Made by a program: the position numbers and the translations under genes. This document shows, one piece after another, positions 35,534 to 43,758 of a DNA stretch of 64,000 bases (the first letter of the stretch is position 1; every line of letters begins with the position of its first letter). The stretch lies in the NCBI GenBank assembly GCA_027488845.1, contig JAIYBC010000004.1, positions 62,001-126,000 on the forward strand, read 5' to 3'. This DNA comes from Verrucomicrobiales bacterium (lineage in GTDB: Bacteria; Verrucomicrobiota; Verrucomicrobiia; Limisphaerales; UBA9464). The notes under the pieces are model-generated. The model was not told the DNA's origin, did no database searches, and saw only the letters and a program-made list of their open reading frames with translations.

Positions 35534-36274
35534 CTACTTGATGCCCATGAGACGGTCGCGCCAGACCTTGTAGAGCTCGACCGTGGCCACCACGTCGCGG
35601 AGGCAGTACTCGGCGATCTCCCGCTGGCGTCCCTCGGCCAGCAGCGTGCTGACATCCATGCCGGTCACGCCCATGGCCTTGGGCGACGGGATGCCGAAGG
35701 CCTTGCAGTAGAAATCGAGGTTGAACTTCCGCGCCGCACCCTCGCGGCCGCTGACGTTGTAGAAGGTGAACTGCTCGGCGAGGTCGCAATGGGGTTCGGT
35801 CTGGTAGCGGTAGCCCAGCCAGTCCTTGCGGCTGATCGGCACGTTGAGCAGCGCGGACCGGAGGTACAGGAACGGCACGTCGAAGCCCCGTCCGTTGAAC
35901 GTGATGATCGAGTCGTACTTGCGGGCCACGTCCCAGAAGGCGGTCAGCAGTTCCACCTCGTCCACCTGCGGCGCGAACTCCACCCCGGCGCCGCCGGATT
36001 CCTCGGCCTCGGCCTCGAGGCTTTCCTCGTCGAAGTCCTCCGCCTGGTACAGCACCTGGCCCTTGCCGGAGTCGGCGTTGACCATGGCGATGCACACCAC
36101 CTGCGCCGTGAACGGCCAAAGGCTGAACTGCTGCGAGATCTCGGCACGCTTGCGCGCCTTCTCCTCGTCGGTCGGCTGACGCTCCGCCTCGCGGAACAGG
36201 TACTCCTGCTGGGCCTCGTCGAAGTTCTCCAGTCCGACGGCCGAGGTTTCGATGTCGAAGACGAGGCGGGGCAT
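35534..36274 (-). CDS. Predicted 3'-5' exonuclease of the DEDD (PolB-like) superfamily
   Basis: 246 residues. Exonuclease motifs are LVFDIET (D7/E9), then TFNGRGFDVPFL for motif II and IAEYCLRDVVATVELY for motif III. This matches a family of stand-alone PolB-type proofreading exonuclease domains. It would remove nucleotides from 3' ends with two metal ions; substrate not known. A poly-acidic linker (about residues 78-105) is inserted between motifs I and II. It lies upstream of the FAH-family gene, 86 bases away on the same strand. Confidence 0.78.
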   Translation of the reverse strand: MPRLVFDIETSAVGLENFDEAQQEYLFREAERQPTDEEKARKRAEISQQFSLWPFTAQVVCIAMVNADSGKGQVLYQAEDFDEESLEAEAEESGGAGVEFAPQVDEVELLTAFWDVARKYDSIITFNGRGFDVPFLYLRSALLNVPISRKDWLGYRYQTEPHCDLAEQFTFYNVSGREGAARKFNLDFYCKAFGIPSPKAMGVTGMDVSTLLAEGRQREIAEYCLRDVVATVELYKVWRDRLMGIK

Positions 36275-36385
36275 GCTTCGGCGAGGCTAGTCGGCACCCC
36301 ACGGACGACCAAGAGGCAAACGGCGGGCGGCAGCCTCGGAGCCGGGAGCGGAGAGCGATCAGGGAATCGGCGTCACTTCATCAGG

Positions 36386-36406
36386 GCTCCCTGCTCCCTG
36401 CTCCCC
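36386..36406. repeat. Heptamer repeat GCTCCCT at the obg 3' end
   Basis: Two GCTCCCT and one GCTCCCC unit in tandem, ending two bases before the obg stop codon at 36409. A like array (GCTCCCG, GCTCCCT, GCTTCCC) ends next to the response regulator stop at 49825. Confidence 0.7.
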
Positions 36407-36408
36407 GC

Positions 36409-37635
36409 TCATTTCCCGAGCGCGCTCCCGGTTTCCTCGACCATCTCGCGGATGGTGCGGCGGAACAGCGGGATGCCCTCGTCGAACGCGGCCGAGATCG
36501 GCAGCACCGGGATCTTCCGGACGCGGCGCTTGAAGGACTTGAGGTTCGCCTCGGCCTGGGTCTCGTCCATCTTGTTCGCCACCACCAGACGCGGACGCTC
36601 CAGCAGGGCCGGATCGTACAGCTCCAACTCCTCCAGCAGGCTCTTGTAGTCGTCCCACGGGGCCCGGTTGTCGGTGCCGGCCATGTCCAGGAGGATCACC
36701 AGGATCTTGCACCGGGCGATGTGACGCAGGAAGGCGTGGCCGAGCCCGACGTTGCGATGGGCGCCGGCGATGAGGCCGGGGACGTCGCAGATGGTGAGCC
36801 GGGCGAAGTCGGGATATTCGAGGATGCCCACCTGCGGCGTGAGCGTGGTGAACGGATAGGCCGCGATCTTGGGGCGCGCGTGGGAGATGGCTGCGAGCAA
36901 CGTCGACTTGCCCGCGTTCGGGTACCCCACGAGCCCGACCTCCGCGATCATGCGCAACTCGAAGAGGAATTCGCCCTCATCGCCGGCCTCGCCCGGCTGG
37001 GCGAAACGCGGGGCCTGACGGACGGAGGTGGCGAAGTTGCGGTTGCCCAAACCTCCGCGCCCCCCCTTGCACAGGACGAACCGCTGGCCGTTCTCGGTGA
37101 GGTCGCACACCAACTCGCCCTTCTCCGGCTTCTTGCTGTCGCCGCCGCCGGTGTCGTCGGCCGAGAGGTCGAGTTCCACCGCCTGGACGCCGCCGGACGA
37201 GCGGATCACGGGACGCGCCGCGTTGGCCGAGGGGATCACCATCGGCTCCTCCGGATCGGCATCGGGATCGATGTCGCCGGCCTCGGGGTCCGCATCGGGA
37301 TCGGAGGCGGTGACCCCTTCGGGCAGGGGCGCCGGCCGGGCCTTGCGCCAGACGAGGGTACCGCAGGGAACCTTGATGATGAGGTCCTTGCCCGCCTTGC
37401 CATCCATGCCCTTGCCCATGCCGCCCTGGCCGTGTTCGGCGAGCAGTCGGGGGACGAAGAACTGGTTGATCAGGTTGTTGAGGTCGTGGTCGGCCTCGAG
37501 GATGACGTCGCCGCCGCGTCCGCCGTTGCCGCCGCTGGGACCGCCCTTGGGCACATAGGCTTCACGATGGAAGGCCACGGCCCCCTTGCCGCCGTGGCCG
37601 GCGCGGGCGAAGACCTGGATTTCGTCGACGAACAT
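36409..37635 (-). CDS. obg: GTPase Obg with an unusual acidic insertion
   Basis: 408 residues. The glycine-rich Obg fold (MFVDEIQVFARAGHGGKG, GGNGGRGGDVILEADHDLNNL) is followed by the G domain: G1 GYPNAGKST (237-245), DVPGLIAGA for G3, and NKMDE for G4. Obg binds the 50S subunit and guides late ribosome assembly and stress responses. Between VPCGTLVWRK and GELVCDLTENGQRFV lies an extra stretch of about 65-75 residues (97-172), rich in Asp, Pro, Ala and Glu, which standard Obg lacks. The C-terminal OCT domain is absent. The gene follows rplU-rpmA but is separated from rpmA by a terminator. Confidence 0.9.
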   Translation of the reverse strand: MFVDEIQVFARAGHGGKGAVAFHREAYVPKGGPSGGNGGRGGDVILEADHDLNNLINQFFVPRLLAEHGQGGMGKGMDGKAGKDLIIKVPCGTLVWRKARPAPLPEGVTASDPDADPEAGDIDPDADPEEPMVIPSANAARPVIRSSGGVQAVELDLSADDTGGGDSKKPEKGELVCDLTENGQRFVLCKGGRGGLGNRNFATSVRQAPRFAQPGEAGDEGEFLFELRMIAEVGLVGYPNAGKSTLLAAISHARPKIAAYPFTTLTPQVGILEYPDFARLTICDVPGLIAGAHRNVGLGHAFLRHIARCKILVILLDMAGTDNRAPWDDYKSLLEELELYDPALLERPRLVVANKMDETQAEANLKSFKRRVRKIPVLPISAAFDEGIPLFRRTIREMVEETGSALGK

Positions 37636-37652
37636 GGCGGAAGTCTGACTGG

Positions 37653-37685
37653 CAAAAAGAAAAAGGCGAGGCACCAGGCCTCGCC
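37653..37685 (-). terminator. Intrinsic terminator between rpmA and obg
   Basis: On the minus strand GGCGAGGC/GCCTCGCC (37685-37678 with 37672-37665) makes an 8-bp stem and 5-base loop, followed by a U-rich tail (TTTTTCTTTTTG, 37664-37653). It ends rpmA messages only 18 bases before the obg start at 37635, so obg must depend on read-through or on its own promoter. Confidence 0.88.
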
Positions 37686-37711
37686 GAGTGGACCCGACGT
37701 TGGACGCAGGA

Positions 37712-37987
37712 TCAGTTGGCCGCGGCGACCGGAGCGGCGGGAGCCACGGGGACGATGTTGACCCGGCGGCCACCCTTGTCGAACTCGACCTTGCCGTCCG
37801 CAGTGGCGAACAGGGTCCAGTCGCGACCGGTGCCGACGTTGGCGCCCGCGACGAACTTGCTGCCGACCTGGCGCACGATGATGCTGCCGGCGGTCACCAG
37901 CTCGGAGCCGTACGCCTTGACGCCACGGCGCTTGCTGACGCTGTCGCGACCGTTTCTGGAACTGCCTTGACCTTTCTTGTGGGCCAT
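37712..37987 (-). CDS. rpmA: 50S ribosomal protein L27
   Basis: 91 residues, beginning [20 protein letters not shown], the standard L27 N-terminus that reaches the peptidyl-transferase centre. There is no Firmicutes-type N-terminal extension. [19 protein letters not shown] and [10 protein letters not shown] are conserved. The last 15 residues are an Ala/Pro/Val tail not seen in most L27. It follows rplU by 19 bases and is closed by a strong terminator. Confidence 0.97.
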   Translation of the reverse strand: MAHKKGQGSSRNGRDSVSKRRGVKAYGSELVTAGSIIVRQVGSKFVAGANVGTGRDWTLFATADGKVEFDKGGRRVNIVPVAPAAPVAAAN

Positions 37988-38006
37988 AAGTGGGAAATGT
38001 TGGGGA

Positions 38007-38318
38007 TTAGGCGTTGATCTCGGTGACCTTGACGACGGTCAGCTCCTGCCGATGGCCCACCTTGCGGTGATAGCCCTTGCGGCGGCGCATCTTGAAGGCG
38101 ATGACCTTCGGGCCGCGCTTGTGCGCGACGACGTCGGCCTTCACGGAGGCGCCGGCGATCACGGGGGAACCCGCGGTCACGGCACCATCCTTGTTCACCA
38201 GGAGGATGCGATCGAAAGTGTGGGCCTGTCCGGCCTCAACGGCGAGCCGTTCGATTTCGAACGTTTCGCCTGCGGTCACGCGGTATTGCTTACCGCCGGT
38301 CTCCAAAACAGCGTACAT
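38007..38318 (-). CDS. rplU: 50S ribosomal protein L21
   Basis: 103 residues, starting [18 protein letters not shown] and containing [25 protein letters not shown], the L21 signature. It binds 23S rRNA domain II/VI and L20. It is the first gene of rplU-rpmA, and a good -35 lies upstream at 38367-38372. The start at 38318 gives the exact family N-terminus. Confidence 0.97.
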   Translation of the reverse strand: MYAVLETGGKQYRVTAGETFEIERLAVEAGQAHTFDRILLVNKDGAVTAGSPVIAGASVKADVVAHKRGPKVIAFKMRRRKGYHRKVGHRQELTVVKVTEINA

Positions 38319-38343
38319 AAAGCTTTCCCCAAAAGGGACGCGG

Positions 38344-38372
38344 AAGAAACCAAATCCCGATCCGGGTGTCAA
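38344..38372 (-). promoter_or_regulatory. Probable rplU-rpmA promoter
   Basis: On the minus strand a perfect TTGACA (38372-38367) is followed, after 17 bases, by TTTCTT (38349-38344), a weak -10. Transcription would begin about 20 bases before the rplU start. The -35 is the only perfect consensus box I noticed in the window. Confidence 0.5.
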
Positions 38373-38406
38373 TGCCCCATTTTGATACACCCGGTCCAGC
38401 CCGCCT

Positions 38407-40119
38407 TCAAACCACGACCGGAACCCGCCAGTCGAGCAGCCGGAGCTGGAGGTAGCGGCGTCCGCCGAACTCCCCTTCCTCGGGCACCGCGGCCACGTCG
38501 AACCGACCCTGCGGAACCTCCCGGTCCCCGGCACCCCACCACACGGTCTCGACCGGCGTGCCGCCGTCGGTCAGCCAGAACTTCCAGTGCTGGTCCTTCA
38601 GGCGTTGTGGCGGGCGGGCGTGGGTGACGCCGGGGAAGGCCAGGTGCACGGGCGGGTTGCCCATGCCGAACGGTTCCAATCGGCGGAGCGTCGCCACCAC
38701 CTCGAGGTCGATCCGCCGCAATTCGCAGACGGCGTCGACCCGCACCTCCGGCAGCAGGTCGGTCGCGGCCAGGCGTTCCAAGGCGAGCCGGTTCAGCCGT
38801 TCACGGAACTCCGCGACACGTGCCGGGGCGAGGGACAGGCCGGCGGCCATCGCATGGCCACCATGCTTCGCGAGGAGATCCGCGCAGTCGCGCAGCGCCG
38901 CCGCGAGGTCGAATCCCGTCACGCTCCGGCCCGAGCCACGCCAAAGCTCGCCGTCGCCGCCGAGGATGATCGTCGGACGGTGGAACTCCCGGAGCACCCG
39001 CGAGGCGACGATGCCGACCACGCCGATGTGCCACGAGGCGTCCCCTTCCACGATGACGTGGTCGCGTGCCGGATCGAAGCGGTCGCGCACGCGGGCCACC
39101 GCCTCCGCCGCCATCCGCTTCTCCACCTCCTGTCGCTCGCGGTTGCTGGCGTCGAGCGACTCCGCCAGATGCCGCGCCTCAGCCGGCTGGGTGCTGAGCA
39201 GCAGCCTCAACGCGTCCTCGGCCGTCTCCAGCCGTCCCGCCGCGTTCAACCGCGGTCCCAGCTGGAAGGCCACCTCGTGCACACGCACCGGATTCCGCGT
39301 GCGGGACACCTCCTTCAGCGCCACCAGACCCGGACGCGGGGTCACCCCCAGCCGCTCCAGGCCGGCCTGCACCAGGATCCGGTTCTCCCCGGTCAACGGG
39401 ACCAGGTCGGCCACCGTTCCCAAGGCGACCAGGTCCAGCAACGGCTTCAGGTTGAAGGTCTCGAATCCCGCGATCCCGAGCTCCCGTCCGCGCTTCACCA
39501 CGGCGTGGGCCAGCTTGAACGCGAGGCCCGCCGAACAGAACGGTTCCGGCACCGCCGACCGCTGCGGGTTCACCACCGCCACCGCGGCCGGCAAAGGGTC
39601 GCTGGTCTGGTGGTGGTCCAAGACCACGACGTCCACGCCGCGTGCCGCCAGCCAGGCGATCTGGGACACCGCCGTGGAACCGCAGTCGACCGCCAGCACC
39701 AGGTTCGCCGGGAACCGCGCCAGGCAGTTCTCCACCCCGGCCTGGGTCAGCCCGTAACCCTCGTCCCGGCGGTGCGGCAGGTACTGCGAGACCTTCCAGC
39801 CCAACGAGACCAACACCTCGGTCAGCAGCGCCGTCGAGGTCACGCCGTCCACGTCGTAGTCGCCGAACACGACGACGTGCTCGCCGGTGTCACGGGACCG
39901 GAACAGGCGGTCCACAGCCACGCCCATGTCCGGAAGCCCGAACGGGTCCGCCAGGGACTTCAGGCGCGGTTCGAGGTAGGCCAAGGCCGCCGCGGCGGTC
40001 GCGACGCCCCGGTTCACCAGGCACACCGCCGTCAGCTCGGGCACGCCGACCGCACGCACCAGCGCCGCGACCGCGGCCGGATCCGGTTCCGCGACCGCCC
40101 AGCGGGTCCTCGGCGTCAT
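38407..40119 (-). CDS. recJ: Single-stranded-DNA-specific exonuclease RecJ
   Basis: 570 residues. DHH-superfamily motifs are VVFGDYDVDGVTST (motif I), the catalytic DHH in VVVLDHHQTS, and a DHHA1 domain with GGHAMAAGLSL. A C-terminal OB fold follows (TVWWGAGDREVPQG). RecJ degrades single-stranded DNA 5'-3' with manganese or magnesium in recombination and mismatch repair. The ATG at 40119 overlaps the terC stop as ATGA (40116-40119), so it is translationally coupled to the terC-like gene. Confidence 0.93.
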   Translation of the reverse strand: MTPRTRWAVAEPDPAAVAALVRAVGVPELTAVCLVNRGVATAAAALAYLEPRLKSLADPFGLPDMGVAVDRLFRSRDTGEHVVVFGDYDVDGVTSTALLTEVLVSLGWKVSQYLPHRRDEGYGLTQAGVENCLARFPANLVLAVDCGSTAVSQIAWLAARGVDVVVLDHHQTSDPLPAAVAVVNPQRSAVPEPFCSAGLAFKLAHAVVKRGRELGIAGFETFNLKPLLDLVALGTVADLVPLTGENRILVQAGLERLGVTPRPGLVALKEVSRTRNPVRVHEVAFQLGPRLNAAGRLETAEDALRLLLSTQPAEARHLAESLDASNRERQEVEKRMAAEAVARVRDRFDPARDHVIVEGDASWHIGVVGIVASRVLREFHRPTIILGGDGELWRGSGRSVTGFDLAAALRDCADLLAKHGGHAMAAGLSLAPARVAEFRERLNRLALERLAATDLLPEVRVDAVCELRRIDLEVVATLRRLEPFGMGNPPVHLAFPGVTHARPPQRLKDQHWKFWLTDGGTPVETVWWGAGDREVPQGRFDVAAVPEEGEFGGRRYLQLRLLDWRVPVVV

Positions 40120-41102
40120 GGGGTCCGCGGCTCTTTCCCCCCGGGCTTCCAGAACGAAACGGCCAGGGAGGCCGCGATCGAGAGCAGGATCAAACCCAAC
40201 ACCACTCCGAGCGAGATGTACCGCAGGTCGTCCCCGAACCGGCGCTTGAGGAAGTCCTCGAGGATCATCTTGGCCCCGATGAAGACCAGCACCAGCGAGA
40301 GGCCGGTCTTGAGGTAGCGGAAGTAGCCCATGGCGCTGGCGAGCACGAAGTAGAGCGAGCGCAGGCCCAGGATGGCGAAGACGTTCGAGGTGAAGACCAG
40401 GAAGGGCTCCACCGTGATGCCGAAGATCGCCGGGATGGAATCCAGGGCGAAGATCACGTCGGTGGTCTCGACCACCACCAGCACCAGGGCCAGCGGGGTG
40501 AGCGCGAAACGTCCGTCGACGCGGGTGGTGAAGCGTTCGCCGTCGAAACGGTCCGTGACCGGGAACAGCTTCCGCACCAGCCGGACCATCGGGTTCCGGG
40601 AGAGGTCGGGCGCCTCGTCCCCGCCGCCGACGAAGAGCATCTTGCAGCCGGTCAGCAGCAGGAAGGCCCCGAAGAGGTACAGCATCCAGTGCACCCGCTG
40701 GATCAGCTCCGTGCCGAGCCAGATCATCAGGCCGCGCATCACCAGGGCGCCGAGGATCCCCCAGAACAGCAAACGGTGCTGCCAGGCCTTCGGCACGCCG
40801 AAGTAGGAGAAGATCACCGCCATCACGAAGACGTTGTCCATCGAGAGCGACAGCTCGACGAGGTAGCCGGTGGTGAAGGTCGCCGCGGCGGCCCGGTCCC
40901 ATCCCGGCACGACCGCCGGGGCGACGAGGAAGGCGAAGGCGAACGCGCAGGCGGCCCAGACGGCCGTCCATCCCAGGGCTTCCCGGAAACGGACCTCGTG
41001 TCCCGAGCGGTGGAACAGCCCGAGATCCGCGGCCAACGCGAGCAGCACGAAGGTCGTGAACGCGGCCCAGTGCCAGAGCGAGATGTCGATGAGTGCCAGC
41101 AT
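40116..41102 (-). CDS. TerC-family integral membrane protein
   Basis: 328 residues with about seven to nine hydrophobic segments. The two acidic membrane motifs of the TerC family are present: VELSLSMDNVFVMAVIF and VETTDVIFALDSIPAIF. The family includes Alx/YkoY/MeeF proteins that export manganese (and, indirectly, give tellurite resistance). No yybP-ykoY riboswitch is evident in the 272-base upstream gap, though I could not fold it. It is coupled to recJ by an ATGA overlap. Confidence 0.88.
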   Translation of the reverse strand: MLALIDISLWHWAAFTTFVLLALAADLGLFHRSGHEVRFREALGWTAVWAACAFAFAFLVAPAVVPGWDRAAAATFTTGYLVELSLSMDNVFVMAVIFSYFGVPKAWQHRLLFWGILGALVMRGLMIWLGTELIQRVHWMLYLFGAFLLLTGCKMLFVGGGDEAPDLSRNPMVRLVRKLFPVTDRFDGERFTTRVDGRFALTPLALVLVVVETTDVIFALDSIPAIFGITVEPFLVFTSNVFAILGLRSLYFVLASAMGYFRYLKTGLSLVLVFIGAKMILEDFLKRRFGDDLRYISLGVVLGLILLSIAASLAVSFWKPGGKEPRTP

Positions 41103-41374
41103 GCGGTGAATGGCGCGGGCGGACTAAGCCGTCGAACGGGGTCGAAGGCAAGGGGGAGCCGCCGCCCGCCGCCGATTCACGACGGATCGGCGGCCGCCCC
41201 AGGGTGCGCCAGCGGTGCCGTCAACGGTCGCCGCAGCCGCCGGCAACGCCGACTGGAACCGTCCCCCGCCGTTTCCAAACGACCCGGAAAGCGGCCCTTT
41301 GCGGCGACGCCGACGCGCCCCGCGACAATTGGCGGGTTGAAATGCCCCCTTCCGCTCGCCACCTTGCGGCCGTC

Positions 41375-41731
41375 ATGAAGTTCATCCTGTCGACACACAA
41401 CATCACGCTGACCGAAGCCATCGAGCAGCACGTGCTCCAGCAGATCGAGAAGCTGGAGCACATCGACCGCTGGCTGATCGACGCCCGCGTGACCCTGGAG
41501 AAGGACCACGTCGCCCATTCCCCGGAGAAGCAGTTCAAGTGCGGCATCCGCATCGGAGTCCGTGGCAACGACCTGTTCGCCGAGGACCGCGAGTCGGATC
41601 TCTACGCCGCCGTGGACCTCTCGGTGAAGAAGCTCCAGGCCCAGCTCCGCGCCCGCCACAGCAAGGCCAAGGCGACGAAGCACAAGCAGGCCGCGCGTCT
41701 CAAGGAGACCCGCCGTTCGCAGGCAGCCTGA
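41375..41731 (+). CDS. hpf: Ribosome hibernation promoting factor, short form
   Basis: 118 residues. MKFILSTHNITLTEAIEQHV, DARVTLEKDH and the VRGNDLFAEDRESDLYAAVDLSVKKLQAQLR pattern (quoted in parts) fit HPF/YfiA/RaiA. The protein sits in the mRNA/tRNA channel of idle ribosomes. The absence of the long C-terminal dimerisation domain marks it as the short form. The C-terminal 20 residues are very basic. It lies divergent from terC and 4 bases ahead of the amidohydrolase gene. Confidence 0.85.
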   Translation: MKFILSTHNITLTEAIEQHVLQQIEKLEHIDRWLIDARVTLEKDHVAHSPEKQFKCGIRIGVRGNDLFAEDRESDLYAAVDLSVKKLQAQLRARHSKAKATKHKQAARLKETRRSQAA

Positions 41732-41735
41732 TCCG

Positions 41736-43013
41736 GTGATACTCCGGGCCAGATCCGTCGTACCCGTCACCGCGCCGTCCATTCCGGACGGCGCGGTTTG
41801 GATTTCGGGGGACCACATCCGCGCGGTCGGTCCCTGGTCGGAGATCCGCGAATCCGCTTCTGGCCCGGTGGTGGACCTGGGCGACGCCGCGGTCTTCCCC
41901 GGCCTCGTCAACGCCCATTGCCACCTCGACTACACCGGCATGGCCGGCCAGCTCCAACCGCCACGGGCCTTTCCCGACTGGATCAAGGGCATCCTCACCC
42001 TCAAGGCCCAATGGAACGACGCGGAGTTCGCCGAATCCTGGCTGGCCGGGGCCCGCCAACTGCTCCAGGGCGGCGTCACCACCGTGGTGAACATCGAATC
42101 CCGCGGACACCAGCTCGCGGCGCTCCGGGCTGCAACGCCGCTGCGGATCTTCTCCTGCCTCGAGGTCACCGGCGTCCGCTCCGCGCGTGAACCCGAACGC
42201 CTGCTCGAGGAGGCGGTCCAGACCCTGACCTCCCTCCCGCCCATCCGCGGCGGGATCGGCCTCTCTCCCCACGCCCCCTACTCCACCACCCCGGACCTGC
42301 TCCGGCTGGTTGCCGACGCGGCCCGACGCGACGGATGGCGCCTGACCACCCACGTGGCGGAGTCGGAGTCCGAGTTCGACATGTTCACCTACCGGCGTGG
42401 ACCGATGTTCTCCTGGCTGGACGGCCAACGCCCCATGGAGGACTGCGGCCTCGGTTCCCCGGTACAACACATGCACCGCTGCGGGCTGCTCGGGCCGGCC
42501 ATGCTCGCGGTGCACGTGAACTACCTATGGCGGGACGACGCCCGCCTCCTGGCCACCCGCGGCACGGCGGTGGCCCATTGCCCGCGTTCCCACGCCTACT
42601 TCGGCCACCGCCGCTTCCCGCGCGAGGAACTCGCCGAGGCCGGGGTTCCGATCTGCCTCGGCACCGACAGCCTCGCCTCGGTCCGCAACGGCCGCTCACC
42701 CGACACGGTCCTCTCGATGGTCGCCGAGATGCGCCAGGCCCTCGCCGCCGATCCCGCCCTGCCCCCGCGACGCCTCGTCGCCGAATCCACCGCGAATCCG
42801 GCCAAGGCCCTCGGACTCCGCTCGGTGATCGGCGGACTCCAGACCTATTCCCTCGCCGATCTCCTGGTCATTCCCCACGACGGATCCACGTGGTCGGCCG
42901 AGGAGGCGCTCATCCACCACGCCGGGCCGGTCGGCGCGACGCTCGTGGCGGGACGTTGGGAGTGGATCTCGCCCTCCTTCCGTGACCGGATCCCACAGGA
43001 GATCCCGCGATGA
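41736..43013 (+). CDS. Amidohydrolase (deaminase-like), first of biotin-linked run
   Basis: 425 residues. Metal ligands of the amidohydrolase fold are NAHCHLD (H61/H63), TTHVAESESE, LAVHVNYL and LGTDSLAS. The overall layout matches the TRZ/ATZ and adenosine/MTA-SAH deaminase branch, including aminofutalosine deaminases. The substrate cannot be read from sequence. It begins with GTG 4 bases after hpf, and its stop overlaps the next start as ATGA (43010-43013), so it is coupled to the SDR gene and thence bioF-bioA. Confidence 0.78.
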   Translation: MILRARSVVPVTAPSIPDGAVWISGDHIRAVGPWSEIRESASGPVVDLGDAAVFPGLVNAHCHLDYTGMAGQLQPPRAFPDWIKGILTLKAQWNDAEFAESWLAGARQLLQGGVTTVVNIESRGHQLAALRAATPLRIFSCLEVTGVRSAREPERLLEEAVQTLTSLPPIRGGIGLSPHAPYSTTPDLLRLVADAARRDGWRLTTHVAESESEFDMFTYRRGPMFSWLDGQRPMEDCGLGSPVQHMHRCGLLGPAMLAVHVNYLWRDDARLLATRGTAVAHCPRSHAYFGHRRFPREELAEAGVPICLGTDSLASVRNGRSPDTVLSMVAEMRQALAADPALPPRRLVAESTANPAKALGLRSVIGGLQTYSLADLLVIPHDGSTWSAEEALIHHAGPVGATLVAGRWEWISPSFRDRIPQEIPR

Positions 43014-43738
43014 ACCCGCCCTCCGAGAACCTTCCGGCCCCCGCAACGCTCGCGGTGCTCGTCTCCGGCGCCTCCGGGGTGCTTGGACAGGCCATCGTCC
43101 GGGAACTCGCCGGCGCGGGCCACAGGGTGTTCGCCGGCGTCCACCGGCGTCCTTGGGAACCCGTGCCCGGCGCCGTGCCGGTGGACCTGGACGTCGCCGA
43201 TGACACCTCCTGCCGCGCCGCCGTCCGCAGGGTCCTCGACGACACGGGCCGCATCGACGCCGTGGTCCACGTCGCCGGGGTGATCCTCGACGCCCTGCTC
43301 GCGCACATCGGACCCGACGACTGGGACCGCCTGTTCTCGGTGAACCTCGGCGGGGCCATGCGGTTGGCGCGCGCCGCGTCCCGTCCCATGGCCCGCACCG
43401 GCGGACACATCGTCCACATCGGCAGCCACTCCGGCACCGTCGGTTCCGCCGGCCAGTCCGCGTACGCGGCGTCGAAGGCCGCCCTCCACGGCTTCACCCT
43501 CTCGCTCGCCCGCGAACTCGGCTCCCGGGACGTCCGCGTCAACACCGTGCTGCCGGGCTTCCTCCTCTCCCCGCTGACCGCCGGGCTGACTCCGGAACGC
43601 CTCCAGGCCTACCGCGACGCCAACCTCCTCGGCCGCCACAACGACCCCGCCGAGGTCGCCCGCTTCGTCGCCTTCCTCCTGTCCACCCGGAACGTCTCCG
43701 GGCAACTCTTCGCCCTCGACAGCCGCGTCATCCCCTGA
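43010..43738 (+). CDS. Short-chain dehydrogenase/reductase (FabG-like) next to bioF
   Basis: 242 residues of the SDR superfamily: VSGASGVLGQAIV for NAD(P) binding, HVAGVILD, then catalytic Ser-Tyr-Lys in IGSHSGTVGSAGQSAYAASKAA. It resembles FabG (3-oxoacyl-ACP reductases). Its position, coupled to the amidohydrolase gene and 20 bases before bioF, suggests a role in making the pimeloyl (C7) precursor or other acyl chemistry for biotin. bioC, bioH, bioW and bioI are not visible here. Confidence 0.82.
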   Translation: MNPPSENLPAPATLAVLVSGASGVLGQAIVRELAGAGHRVFAGVHRRPWEPVPGAVPVDLDVADDTSCRAAVRRVLDDTGRIDAVVHVAGVILDALLAHIGPDDWDRLFSVNLGGAMRLARAASRPMARTGGHIVHIGSHSGTVGSAGQSAYAASKAALHGFTLSLARELGSRDVRVNTVLPGFLLSPLTAGLTPERLQAYRDANLLGRHNDPAEVARFVAFLLSTRNVSGQLFALDSRVIP

Positions 43739-43758
43739 ACCCCGCCCCGAAAGCCCCC

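Noticed and set aside
41324..41347. A sigma-54-like promoter (TTGGCGGG...TGC) before hpf.
   Set aside because: The GG-to-GC spacing is 13 instead of 12 and no enhancer-binding regulator is nearby.
41103..41374. A manganese (yybP-ykoY) riboswitch upstream of the TerC gene.
   Set aside because: I could not recognise its conserved loops, and no folding could be done here.
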